NCBI RefSeq assembly: GCF_000472965.1
Contig: NZ_AXAU01000014.1
Location: forward strand, 130,314 to 194,313
Reading direction: 5' to 3'
Source: Bradyrhizobium murdochi
GTDB lineage: Bacteria; Pseudomonadota; Alphaproteobacteria; Rhizobiales; Xanthobacteraceae
Length of the DNA: 64,000 bases
The notes under the pieces are model-generated. The model did not search any database. It was given only the letters and a program-made list of their open reading frames with translations, and was not told the origin of the DNA. Positions 53,310-63,000 of the stretch are shown here, one piece after another. Each line of letters opens with the position of its first letter. Position 1 is the first letter of the stretch. The translations under genes and the position numbers were made by a program.

Positions 53310-54632
53310 ATGGAACAGACCGGCGGAGACGCTCTTGCACGTCAGCTCGCATTGGAGGGCGTCACCGATGTCTTTGGCGTGCCAGGCGTTCAGCTCGACT
53401 GGGCTGTCGACGGGCTTCGCAAGATGCAGGACAGAATTCGCTACCTGGTGACGAGACACGAGCAGGCGACCTCGTATATGGCCGACGGATATGCCCGTTC
53501 AACGAATGGGATCGGCGTTTGTATGGTGGTACCGGGCCCCGGGCTTCTAAACGCTATGGCGGGGCTCGCCACCGCTTATGCCTGCAACTCTCGGGTTCTC
53601 TGCATCTGCGCCTGCAGCTTTCCTGTATTGTATGTGGGAGGCGGCGTGATCGCATCTAGCGCCTCCCTCGAATTGCAGGCCCTCGCTGAAAAACTTCAGA
53701 TGCCAGTAGTCATGGGCGAGAACGGCAAAGGCGCCGTATCTGACCGGCATCCGCTGGCATTCAACACGCTTGAAGGTCGTGACCTCTTTTCGCTGGCCGA
53801 CGTCGTTCTCGTCGTTGGCAGCCGCTTTGTCGAGACAGCAATGGGCAAGCCGGCATGGCCGCCCGATGACAAGACCTACATTTTCATCAACCTCGATGAA
53901 GACGTATTCGGAGCGCCGAGACGAGCTGATATCGCGATAAAGGCCGACTGTCGGCTGGCGCTCGCCGCGCTGGATGCCGCCTGTTCAAAACGCCGCCCCT
54001 CCAATGTCGACTTTGGGAAGCTAAGGGCTTCTGCACGTGAGCAGATGCTCGGGATCGAACCCCAAGGGGCCTGGGTTCGTGCCCTGAGAGCAGGAATTCC
54101 CGATGACGGAGTATTGGTCAACGAGCTCACGCAAGTCGGCTATTTCGCGCGGCTGGCTTATCCGGTCTATCAACCGCGCACTTTCCTCACGCCAGTCTAT
54201 CAAGGCACGCTTGGATACGGGTTTCCGACCGCTCTCGGGGTCGCCGCGGCAGATCCCAAGCGCATGGTCGTCAGCATTAACGGCGATGGCGGGTTCGGCT
54301 GGGGACTACAGGAGCTATCGACGGCGAGGAAGTATGATCTCAACGTGACTATCGTGGTCTTCAACGATGGTCACTTTGGAAATGTGCGCAAGATGCAGCA
54401 AGATCAGTTCGGCAAAGAGTTTGGCGTTCAGCTATGCAATCCCAGATATGACCGACTCGCCGCCGCCTTCGAGATTCCCTACAGCCTTGCCGAAGGACCA
54501 GCCGATCTGGAGCGGCTTCTTGTCGAACGCGCATCAAATCCTGGACCAATTTTGATCGAGGTGAAGGTCGGCCCCATGCCGAGTCCCTGGCATCTGCTTC
54601 GGCTCGTACCCCCGCCCTTTGCCAAGAGGTAA
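53310..54632 (+). CDS. thiamine-diphosphate-dependent enzyme with apparent internal deletion
   Basis: A 440-residue ThDP enzyme of the benzoylformate decarboxylase/acetolactate synthase family. The PYR domain begins normally with VTRHE51 (catalytic glutamate) and GVCMVVPGPGLLNAMAGLATAYACNS. At about residues 97-104 it passes directly into PVLYVGGGVIASSASLELQALAEKLQMPVVMG, which belongs about 100 residues later in the family. The PP domain (GDGGFGWG...N) is intact. The deletion is in frame; loss of the PYR end probably abolishes activity or changes the fold. GGAGG precedes the ATG. Confidence 0.85.
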   Translation: MEQTGGDALARQLALEGVTDVFGVPGVQLDWAVDGLRKMQDRIRYLVTRHEQATSYMADGYARSTNGIGVCMVVPGPGLLNAMAGLATAYACNSRVLCICACSFPVLYVGGGVIASSASLELQALAEKLQMPVVMGENGKGAVSDRHPLAFNTLEGRDLFSLADVVLVVGSRFVETAMGKPAWPPDDKTYIFINLDEDVFGAPRRADIAIKADCRLALAALDAACSKRRPSNVDFGKLRASAREQMLGIEPQGAWVRALRAGIPDDGVLVNELTQVGYFARLAYPVYQPRTFLTPVYQGTLGYGFPTALGVAAADPKRMVVSINGDGGFGWGLQELSTARKYDLNVTIVVFNDGHFGNVRKMQQDQFGKEFGVQLCNPRYDRLAAAFEIPYSLAEGPADLERLLVERASNPGPILIEVKVGPMPSPWHLLRLVPPPFAKR

Positions 54633-54639
54633 TCCCCTC

Positions 54640-56325
54640 ATGCCGGCTGAAACCGCATCGTTTGATGTACTTATCGTGGGTGCCGGTCCAGTGGGACTCA
54701 CACTGGCGCTCGATCTGGCTTCCCGCGGGATTGATGTCGGGATCATAGAAAAACGTCCCGCCGGCGAACCGCCGAGCGTGAAATGCAATCATGTCTCCGC
54801 CCGCTCGATGGAGATCTTTCGGCGCCTCAAAGTCTCGCAAGACCTGCGAAATGCCGGATTGCCGGAGGACTATCCCAATGACGTCAGCTATCGGACCACG
54901 ACTCTCGGCATCGAGATAGCAAGGATCAAGATTCCCGCCAGGAAGTACCGTTACTCCGATAAATCCGGACCTGACGGGTGGTGGCCTACCCCTGAACCAC
55001 CACACCGCATCAATCAGATATTCCTAGAGCCCATCCTGTTTCAGCGAGCAGCTAGCATGGATGGTATCACTATTTTCAATGAGACTGCCTATTCAGGATT
55101 CAAGGAGGATCAGTCCGGCGTAACCGCGTTCGCCACATCATCGTCTGGCGGCGAACGGCAATTCCGCGCGAGGTTCCTCGTCGGCTGTGACGGTGGCAGC
55201 TCCACAGTGCGCAAGCAGATCGGCGCCACGTTCAAGGGGGACCCGGTCGTTCAACGCGTTCAGTCTACGTACATAGAGGCGCCGGATCTCATCGCAAGGA
55301 TGGCGGTGCCGCCAGCTTGGGCGATGTTTTCACTCAACCCAAGGCGCAGCGGAAACGTATACGCGATCGACGGCAAGCAGCGCTGGCTCGTTCACAATTA
55401 TCTGAAGCCCAACGAGACCGATTTCGAAAGTGTCGATCGGCATGCATCCATACGCACGATTCTGGGCGTGGGTCCGGACTTTCAATACAAGGTTCTGAAC
55501 AAGGAGGATTGGATCGGGAGAAGACTGGTCGCGGATCGATTCCGGCAAGGTCGCGTCTTCATATGCGGCGACGCCAGCCACATCTGGGTACCCTATGCAG
55601 GGTATGGCATGAACGCCGGGATCGCGGATGCCGAGAACCTGGCATGGCTCCTTGCTGCCCATGTGAAGGGGTGGGCCAGCGACGCAATACTTGATGCCTA
55701 TGAAGCCGAACGCATGCCGATTACAGCTCAGGTGTCGCACTTCGCCATGAACCACGCGCACGCGATGTTTGAGCAACGAAGCGCAGTACCGGACGACATT
55801 GAGGCATGCGGACATCGGGGCGACGAACTGAGGGAAGCTTTAGGCAAGGCGGCGTATGAGCTGAATGTTCAGCAATACTGCTGCGCCGGCCTGAACTTCG
55901 GATATTTCTACGCGAACTCCCCCATCATCGCATATGACGGCGCGACCGCGCCGGAATACACGATGGGAAGCTTCACCCCCTCGACGGTGCCCGGGGCGCG
56001 ACTGCCGCATGTCTGGCTGCCCGAGGGCCAGTCTGTCTATGATAGGTTGGGTCCTTACTACACGTTGGTAAGGTCGGATCCTAACGTGGACGTGGCCTCC
56101 CTGTTGATGGCCGCGGAGGCACACAACGTGCCGCTTGAGCTTCTTGACGTTGGAGGAGAACCGTCTGAGCTGGACCACAAGCTGATTATTGTTCGCTCTG
56201 ACCGGCACGTAGCTTGGCGGTCCAATACATCGCCTGCGGATTCGTTAGGCCTTCTCAAAACATTGGTGGGCAGAGGTTTTGTCAACGCTTGCACTGATCC
56301 GACACCTCAGCGCCAAACGTCATAA
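54640..56325 (+). CDS. FAD-dependent aromatic hydroxylase (second)
   Basis: A 561-residue group A flavin monooxygenase: FAD fold VLIVGAGPVGLTLALDLASRG (residues 10-30), RFLVGCDGGSSTVRKQIG, and GDASHIWVPYAGYGMNAGIADAENL (GD motif) near 305, plus a C-terminal thioredoxin-like domain. It starts 7 nt after the ThDP gene and is co-transcribed with it. The start at 54640 follows AGAGGTAATC. Only distantly similar to the hydroxylase at 40085-41695, so the two probably act on different ring intermediates. Confidence 0.9.
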   Translation: MPAETASFDVLIVGAGPVGLTLALDLASRGIDVGIIEKRPAGEPPSVKCNHVSARSMEIFRRLKVSQDLRNAGLPEDYPNDVSYRTTTLGIEIARIKIPARKYRYSDKSGPDGWWPTPEPPHRINQIFLEPILFQRAASMDGITIFNETAYSGFKEDQSGVTAFATSSSGGERQFRARFLVGCDGGSSTVRKQIGATFKGDPVVQRVQSTYIEAPDLIARMAVPPAWAMFSLNPRRSGNVYAIDGKQRWLVHNYLKPNETDFESVDRHASIRTILGVGPDFQYKVLNKEDWIGRRLVADRFRQGRVFICGDASHIWVPYAGYGMNAGIADAENLAWLLAAHVKGWASDAILDAYEAERMPITAQVSHFAMNHAHAMFEQRSAVPDDIEACGHRGDELREALGKAAYELNVQQYCCAGLNFGYFYANSPIIAYDGATAPEYTMGSFTPSTVPGARLPHVWLPEGQSVYDRLGPYYTLVRSDPNVDVASLLMAAEAHNVPLELLDVGGEPSELDHKLIIVRSDRHVAWRSNTSPADSLGLLKTLVGRGFVNACTDPTPQRQTS

Positions 56326-56704
56326 CTTATTCAGCCACGGCTTATCGCCAGACCACGCATACTTGTTCAATGCAACATGATGCTTTTGATAACCTTGCCC
56401 GTCTAATCCAACTAAAATATCGAAAACAACCCCATGCAAAGTAGCACCCAAGTTGGGATCGTCGCCTATCTTTCTTTTTCCACCTGCATTGATCCACGGA
56501 AACCCTCTAAGTCATTGGCGCATGCGAGCGCTTCGGGATCGCGGCAATTGTAGGCGAGTCGTTTGGAGAGATATTCGCTGGTAACTGCGTTTCGATCGGA
56601 ATGCCATGCGTCACATCAAATGCCAACACGATACAAGCGCTGCAGGATCGGTGCGAGGCCGAGCCTTCGACTGAATCGCACGATTACTTATCGTCGAGAG
56701 CCAA
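56326..56704. other. intergenic region, nothing recognised
   Basis: A 379-nt gap between the convergent hydroxylase and LysR genes. It has a lower GC content than its surroundings. No gene, repeat or RNA could be recognised. Confidence 0.4.
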
Positions 56705-57592
56705 CTATTGTTGAGAAAGTCGCAGCGCGTTCGTTAGTGCAGAAAGCGCGGCCGGTTGATGCTGACGACTGGGGTAATACATGAAGAAGCCGGGAATTGG
56801 CGGCGTCCAGTCCTCTAACACACGAATAAGGCGCCGCTCCGCGAGATACTCTGAGACTTGCTCTTCATATGCGAGTCCTAGGCCGGCTCCAGTGAGTGCG
56901 GCCTGGATAACCAGATTGGTATCATCGATTATGAGTGGGCCGTTCACGGCGATCGTAACCGCCTTTCGTCCTTGCTCGAACTCCCACCGATATGGACCGC
57001 CCGGAAGACGCAAACCTATGCATCGATGATCGTTTAGATCCTTGGGCTTCCGAGGAATGTTTCGTGATGCAAAATAACCAGGCGATCCGACCACCGCCAA
57101 TCGCAGCTCCTTCGTGACCCGCACCGCGATCATGTCCTTTTGAATATACTCGCCGAGTTGAATACCGGCATCGAACTCGCCCGCAACGAGGTCTACAGGG
57201 CCAGTGACAGTAACGACGTCAAGAACGATGTCGGGGTAGGCCTCGGCGAATGCCGTGAGCCGGGGTAACAATACCATCACGGCAGCCGACCGGGACATTA
57301 CAATTCGAAGGCGTCCGGCAGGCCGGTGCCGAACGCTTCGGGCATTGTTGATAGCACGCGCAATTTGGTCGAGTGCCGGAGACAATTCTTTCAAAAGAGC
57401 AGCCCCTGCAGCGGTTGGCGCGACGCTCTTGGTCGTCCGAGCAAGAAGCTGCAACCCGAGCCGTTGCTCAAGTCCCCGAATCGTGTGGCTCAGGGCAGAC
57501 TGAGATACACCAATCTTTGCCGCAGCCCGCGTAAAGCTTCGTTCACTGGCGACGATTGCAAACGTAGCGAGATCGTTCAGTTCGTTTTTCAT
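56705..57592 (-). CDS. LysR-family transcriptional regulator
   Basis: A 295-residue LysR regulator: winged helix LATFAIVASERSFTRAAAKIGVSQSALSHTIRGLEQRLG (residues 8-46) and effector domain (RIVMSRSAAVMVLLPRL; VGSPGYFASRN; DHRCIGLRLP; GLGLAYEEQV). It belongs to the common subgroup with a CrgA/DmlR-like domain. It is divergent from the Tat-exported NTF2-like gene. A perfect palindrome begins 4 bp upstream of its start codon, suggesting autoregulation. Confidence 0.92.
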   Translation of the reverse strand: MKNELNDLATFAIVASERSFTRAAAKIGVSQSALSHTIRGLEQRLGLQLLARTTKSVAPTAAGAALLKELSPALDQIARAINNARSVRHRPAGRLRIVMSRSAAVMVLLPRLTAFAEAYPDIVLDVVTVTGPVDLVAGEFDAGIQLGEYIQKDMIAVRVTKELRLAVVGSPGYFASRNIPRKPKDLNDHRCIGLRLPGGPYRWEFEQGRKAVTIAVNGPLIIDDTNLVIQAALTGAGLGLAYEEQVSEYLAERRLIRVLEDWTPPIPGFFMYYPSRQHQPAALSALTNALRLSQQ

Positions 57593-57595
57593 GAT

Positions 57596-57614
57596 TTATG
57601 AATACTACTCATAA
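57596..57614. promoter_or_regulatory. LysR-type operator candidate
   Basis: TTATGA-ATACTAC-TCATAA, a perfect 6-bp inverted repeat with a 7-bp spacer, containing the T-N11-A pattern of LysR sites. It lies directly upstream of the LysR start codon, over its ribosome-binding region. A related half site (TTTCATAAA) follows near 57640. Confidence 0.6.
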
Positions 57615-57838
57615 CCCCATGCTATGCAACACGACTAGTTTCATAAACCACTTTGTCCTAGTTTTGGCCAACAACGAGAAGCGGCAACTTTCCGCACCTT
57701 TGTGGCCGGCTTTGACGTTCAGCACAGCCAACTGGGCCTGAGAGTTTCGCTGTAACAACTTGAGCGCCTGTAGCCGGCGATTTCAGTCTTCATCTGAAGA
57801 ACGCAACTTGGACTAACGCGGGCTTTTAGGAGAGCAGA

Positions 57839-58366
57839 ATGTTCAAAATGGATCGACGAGCATTTTTGAGTCGATCTGCCAGCGCAGCTTTTGGAGCTGC
57901 GCTCGTCAGCGCTCCCGGTTTGATGCTTGGAGATCGAACGATCGGCCATGCACAATCTCCTACCGTTCCAAATAACAACCTTATGGATAACAACCTTATG
58001 GATACCGATGTTCGTGCCTTGCGCGCTCTAGCGCAGACGTATTTCGACGGTGCCTATGAAATGGATGCCGACAAATTTGCGTCCATATTTCACCCATCCA
58101 GTTCCGTGACCAAGGTCGGCGACGATGGCAATGTGAGCGTGACGCCAATTGCGACGTGGCTAGCAGCCGTCCGGACCCTGAAAGCTCCGAAACAACAGGG
58201 CTTGGAGCGCCACGATCAGATCCTATCGATAGACGTTGAAGGAGAGCTCGCACTCGTGAAGTTGAAATTGCAGATTCCGCCACGTTACTTCACCGACATC
58301 TTGTCATGCCTAAAGGTCAACGGGACCTGGAAGATCGCTCAGAAAGTGATGACGTCGAAAACCTAG
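57839..58366 (+). CDS. Tat-exported NTF2/lumazine-binding-like protein
   Basis: A 175-residue protein. The N-terminus is a twin-arginine signal (DRRAFLSRSASAAFGAALV, ending near GHAQS). Residues 60-175 form an NTF2-like domain (RALAQTYFDGAYEMDADKFASIFH; ALVKLKLQIPPRYFTDILSCLKVNGTWKIAQK), as in SnoaL/DUF4440/lumazine-binding proteins that bind or transform small molecules. Between the signal and the domain is a tandem 15-bp duplication giving NNLMDNNLMD. AGGAGA lies before the ATG. The gene is divergent from LysR and is followed by an MBL hydrolase. Confidence 0.85.
   Translation: MFKMDRRAFLSRSASAAFGAALVSAPGLMLGDRTIGHAQSPTVPNNNLMDNNLMDTDVRALRALAQTYFDGAYEMDADKFASIFHPSSSVTKVGDDGNVSVTPIATWLAAVRTLKAPKQQGLERHDQILSIDVEGELALVKLKLQIPPRYFTDILSCLKVNGTWKIAQKVMTSKT
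57972..58001 (+). repeat. 15-bp tandem duplication in coding sequence
   Basis: ATAACAACCTTATGG repeated twice without interruption, adding five residues to the linker after the Tat signal of the NTF2-like protein. Typical of a recent slippage event. Confidence 0.85.
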
Positions 58367-58416
58367 CGGCTTCGGTGCCGTTTTGAAAACATGACCCGCA
58401 CGCTTGGCAGGTGTCC

Positions 58417-59226
58417 ATGGAATTTCTGTCACAAAGCGCCAACGCCTTGGGCTGCGCCTCTGGATCATGGAGGATTTGGTCACTCTCTGATGGATATGTC
58501 GACCTACCCGCCGAATCCCTCAGATATCCCAACAATAAAATATGTAAGCAGACCGAATTGCCTCAGCGGGACGATTCGCTAGTTCGATTGTCAGTCAACT
58601 GCTTCCTATTTGATCGTTCTGGCATGGACCGCGTTTTGATTGATTGTGGAGCTGGCGGGAGTTGGGACCCGTCGATGGGTCACCTCATGGAGGCGATGGC
58701 CGAGGTAGGCATCGACAGGTCATCGATCGCTATGATCGCCTTCACTCATGCTCATGGCGACCACATCAATGGTCTCCTAATGCCTGACGGTCGACGAGCA
58801 TTTAACGGCCTGAGGAAGATTGTGATAGGGGAAGACGCGGTTGAGGAGTTTCTTGCCGAGCCAGAGCTCGAGCAGTTTCGTCCACTTCTTGTCCCAATTA
58901 ACGGAGGGGACCAGCTGGCCGATCATTTACAGGCGGTGGCGATACCTGGGCATGCTCGAGGCCATATGGGTTATCTCCTCAACACTGACGAGGACGTTGT
59001 CCTATTCTGCGGCGACCTTATCCACGTTCCCGCTGCACAGTTTGCCTGTCCCGAGCTTACCTGGGCCCATGACGATGACGAAGCCATGGCGAGGGCTAGC
59101 CGGATCAAGTTGCTCAAGGACGCAGTCAATACACATACGTGGCTAGCCGGCGCTCACCTGGGTCGGCCAGGCATCGGTAGAGTAGTCGAAGTAGGGCAAG
59201 GATATGTATTCATTCCGGCCGCGTAG
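58417..59226 (+). CDS. metallo-beta-lactamase-fold hydrolase
   Basis: A 269-residue cytoplasmic MBL-fold protein. The metal motif HxHxDH is H111-A-H113-G-D115-H116 (FTHAHGDHINGL), later metal histidine in PGHARGHMGY, aspartate in FCGDLIHVP and C-terminal histidine in WLAGAHLGRPG. This pattern occurs in AHL lactonases, quorum-quenching and arylester hydrolases. The ATG at 58417 with AGGTG is preferred over GTG 58411. It lies 50 nt after the NTF2-like gene and is probably co-transcribed. Confidence 0.9.
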   Translation: MEFLSQSANALGCASGSWRIWSLSDGYVDLPAESLRYPNNKICKQTELPQRDDSLVRLSVNCFLFDRSGMDRVLIDCGAGGSWDPSMGHLMEAMAEVGIDRSSIAMIAFTHAHGDHINGLLMPDGRRAFNGLRKIVIGEDAVEEFLAEPELEQFRPLLVPINGGDQLADHLQAVAIPGHARGHMGYLLNTDEDVVLFCGDLIHVPAAQFACPELTWAHDDDEAMARASRIKLLKDAVNTHTWLAGAHLGRPGIGRVVEVGQGYVFIPAA

Positions 59227-59359
59227 CCGCCCATGAGCCCGCCGTCGCCTCATGCAGGCTCGACAACGGCGCTGACCGCCAGGCGCCTGATCAGTCGGAT
59301 TTGACTTTGTGGTCGAAGCCAAGCTGGGCCGTGAGCAAGCATGTCGGCGCGCGAATGCA

Positions 59360-59998
59360 TCAGGCCTGAATACGGCAGACTGCTTGGTCGGACTTGCTGA
59401 GAGCTCTGCGGATCAAGCGAATCTGGCCACGCAGGCCTGCTTCGGTATCTTCGCCGTGTTGAACGCAGTGCTCGATCAGAATCGGATGGAAGAACGCCAT
59501 GAACGCGGACTTGACCGCTCGTGCGGCTTCGGCGGCATCTTCGACCTCGAACTCTCCGGCTTCGATCCCATCGCGTATGATCGCCTCTAAGATCGTCACC
59601 ATCTGTTCGGTGTGCGCCTTGATGATCGCCCAGTTCCCCTGCATGGCGGCGACAATCAGGTCGTGCATGTGCCTTTGCTTGACCAGCGTCATCTTGTTGT
59701 GGCGGTGAACTGCGGTCAGGAGCTGATCGAGTTTCTCCATGGCCGGCGCGTTCGTGCGTGCGATCGCAGATCCGATGTCAGCAACCTCGTTCAAGACACG
59801 CCCGCAGATCGACTCGTTGATCGCATCCCTGGAGGAAAAGAAACGGTAGACATTCGCCGGGCTCATGCCGAGTTCAGAGGCGATGTCGGCCATCGACGTC
59901 TTGTGGTAACCGATGCGGCGAAAGTGCTCCTCCGCCACCTCCAAAATGCGCGCGCGCGCCTCATCGGGATCAGTTCCCGTTCGGACCGGACGATTCAT
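59360..59998 (-). CDS. TetR-family transcriptional regulator
   Basis: A 212-residue TetR repressor: helix-turn-helix ILEVAEEHFRRIGYHKTSMADIASELGMSPANVYRFFSSRDAI (residues 18-60), C-terminal ligand-binding helices. It is the last gene in line with the RND pump, 15 nt after the pump stop, on the same strand. It probably represses this efflux operon, although a promoter upstream of the adaptor lies outside the window. Confidence 0.92.
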   Translation of the reverse strand: MNRPVRTGTDPDEARARILEVAEEHFRRIGYHKTSMADIASELGMSPANVYRFFSSRDAINESICGRVLNEVADIGSAIARTNAPAMEKLDQLLTAVHRHNKMTLVKQRHMHDLIVAAMQGNWAIIKAHTEQMVTILEAIIRDGIEAGEFEVEDAAEAARAVKSAFMAFFHPILIEHCVQHGEDTEAGLRGQIRLIRRALSKSDQAVCRIQA

Positions 59999-60013
59999 GG
60001 ATCCAACAGAACC

Positions 60014-63000
60014 CTACTCGGCAGCCATTGCTGTTTGCAATTCCGATTCCTCCGTCGAATCCTCATGGATCTCATCTGCAGTCGCCTTAACCCGAAACCA
60101 CGCGGCGTAAAGCGCAGGAAGGAACAGCAGGATCAGCACCGTGCCGACCGCGGTGCCGCCGATCAGCGTATAGGCCATCGATCCCCAGAAGACGGAATGC
60201 GTGAGAGGGATGAAGGCCAGCACGGCGGCAAGTGCGGTCAGGATCACCGGCCTCGTGCGTTGCACCGTGGCCTCGATGACGGCGTGATAGTCGTCAAGGC
60301 CGGCAGCACGGTTCTCCTTGATTTGTTCGGTCAGGATCAGCGTGTTGCGCATCAGGATGCCGGCCAGTCCTATCAGGCCCAGAATGGCATTGAATCCGAA
60401 GGGCTGGTTGAAAGCGAGCAACGCGGGCACGACGCCGACAAGTCCAAGCGGTGCTGTCAGCATGACCATGGCCATCGTCGAGAAGGATCGCACCTGCAGC
60501 ATGATGACGATCAACATGGCGGCGATCATGGCGGGAAAGACCGTCGCCAACGCGTCATTGGCCTTGGTTGCCTCCTCGATCGATCCGCCCAATTCGATGC
60601 GATAGCCGGCCGGAAGGGATGCGATCAGCGGCTGAAGGGCCGTCTTGATCTCCTTAGAGACCTCTGGAGGCTGGGTTGCCTCATTGATATCAGAGCGAAT
60701 CGTGACGACGGGTGTGCGATCGCGGCGCTTCATAATCGGCTCTTCCAGACGGACTTGCGAATGGCCGATCTGGTCGAGCGGAATCGGGCGGCCGTCCCGG
60801 CTCATCAATGAGAAATCCGCCAGCCGCGCCGGATCCAGCCGCTCGCCGCCGGCGCTGCGTGCCACGATGGGGACATTGCGAATGTCCTCGCGGACCTGCG
60901 TAACGGGGATGCCAGTGAGGAGGAACTGGAGTTGTCGGCCCACCTCCGCTGGCGAGAGGCCGATGAGGTTCAGTCGATCCTGATCCGGGATGAAGCGGAG
61001 CACGGGTGTGCGATTGCCCCAATCGCGGTTCGCTTGTCGCACATCGGGAACGCCACGCATGATACCGAGCGCTTTTTCAGAGATAGCGTACAATTGCGCG
61101 GGATCAGGCCCCATGACCCGAAACTCGACCGGGAACGGCGTGTAGGGTCCGAACACAAGCTGCGTGACGCGCACATTGGCCTCAGGCGCAAGCCCATCTG
61201 ACACCGCCTGTCGGAGCCGGTGCTTCAAAGCCTCGCGCGCCTCCGCGTCCGGTGTAAGCACGACGATCTTGGCGAAGGCCGGATCAGGCAGCTCCGGCGC
61301 CATCGCGAAGAAGAAGCGGGGAGCGCCCTGACCGACATAGCTCGTGACGATCTTGGCCTCCGACTGGTCCTGCAGCCAGTGTTCGAGCTTCTCGACTGTG
61401 GCGGTCGTCGTCTCAATGCTGGTGCCTTCCGGCAGGCGAACCTCCACCAGCACTTCGGGGCGGTCGGACGTCGGGAAGAACTGCTGCTTGACCGCGCCCA
61501 TGCCGACGACGGAAAGCGCGAAAGCGATCGCGACGATGCCGCTGGTTACGAACTTGTGACGCACAGCGAACGTGATGAGCCCTCGCAGGCGCTGATAGTT
61601 CGGTGTGCCGTAAATCGCGTGGTGACCGCCTTCGATCGGCTTGATCGCAGGCAGCATCTTGACGCCAAGATAGGGCGTGAAGATCACCGCGACGATCCAG
61701 GAGACGATGAGGGCGAACCCCACGACCCAGAAGATGTTGCCGGCGTATTCGCCGGCCGTCGAGCGCGCGAAGCCCACCGGCAGGAACCCGGCGACCGTCA
61801 CGAGTGTGCCCGACAACATTGGCGCCGCAGTGTGGCTCCACGCGTAGGCCGCCGCCTTGATGCGGTCCATGCCCTCTTCCATTTTCACCACCATCACCTC
61901 GATGGCGATGATGGCGTCGTCCACGAGCAGACCAAGCGCCAGGATGAGGGCGCCGAGCGTGATGCGGTCGAAGAACCGGCCGGTTTCCAGCATGATGAGG
62001 AACACGACGGCAAGCGTCAGAGGGACGGCAGCCGCCACGACGATGCCGACGCGCCAGCCGAGGCTGAGCAGGCTCACCAGCAGCACCACGCCGAGCGCCA
62101 TCGCAAACTTCATCATGAATTCGTCAACCGCCGAGGTGATGTTGACGGCCTGATCGCTGACCTTGGCCAGAGTCATCCCGAGTGGCAGCGTCCGAGCGAT
62201 AGCTGCGGATCTCTCCTCGAGCGCCTTGCCGAGCGCGAGACCATCCCAGCCCTCTTGCATAACCGCCGCGAGCATGACGGAGGGCTCACCCTGGTGTCGG
62301 ATGAGGTAGGTGGGAGGATCCTCGTAGCCGCGGCGCACTTCGGCGATGTCGGAGAGTTTCAGTGTCCGCCCCGCAGCGACGATCGGCGTGTCGGCGATTG
62401 CCTGGACGCTGTCATAAGCGCCGTCGACCCGGATGAAGACCTGCGGCCCCTTGGTGTCGATCGAGCCTGCCGGTGTGACGGTGTTCTGCCGCTGCAAGGC
62501 GGCAACAATATCCTGTGCCGACACGCCGAGGGTTGCCAGTTTGGCATAGGAAAACTCGATGAATATCTGTTCGGGACGTTCGCCGAGGATGTTGATCTTC
62601 TTGACGCCGGGCACGTGCAGGAGATCCTGGCGAATGGTCTCGGCTTGCCTGGCGAGTTCCCGCATCGGCATGCCCTTCGCTTTGAGGGCATAGAGGGCGA
62701 AGCTGACGTCCGAATATTCGTCGTTGACGAAGGGGCCGAGCACACCAGAGGGCAGCTTGCGCGCTTCATCCCCAAGCTTCTTGCGGGCCTGGTAGAACTC
62801 CTCCTGCACGCTCGATGGCGGTGTGCTGTCCTTCAGCGTAACCGTCATGTACGCATAACCTGGCCGTGTGGTCGTCTCCACCCGGTCGTACCAGGTCAGC
62901 TCCTGAATCCGCTTCTCCAACGGTTCGGCGACCTGGTCCTGCATCTCGCGCGCCGTCGCGCCTGGCCATACCGTCGTGACCGTCAGGGTCTTGATGGTGA

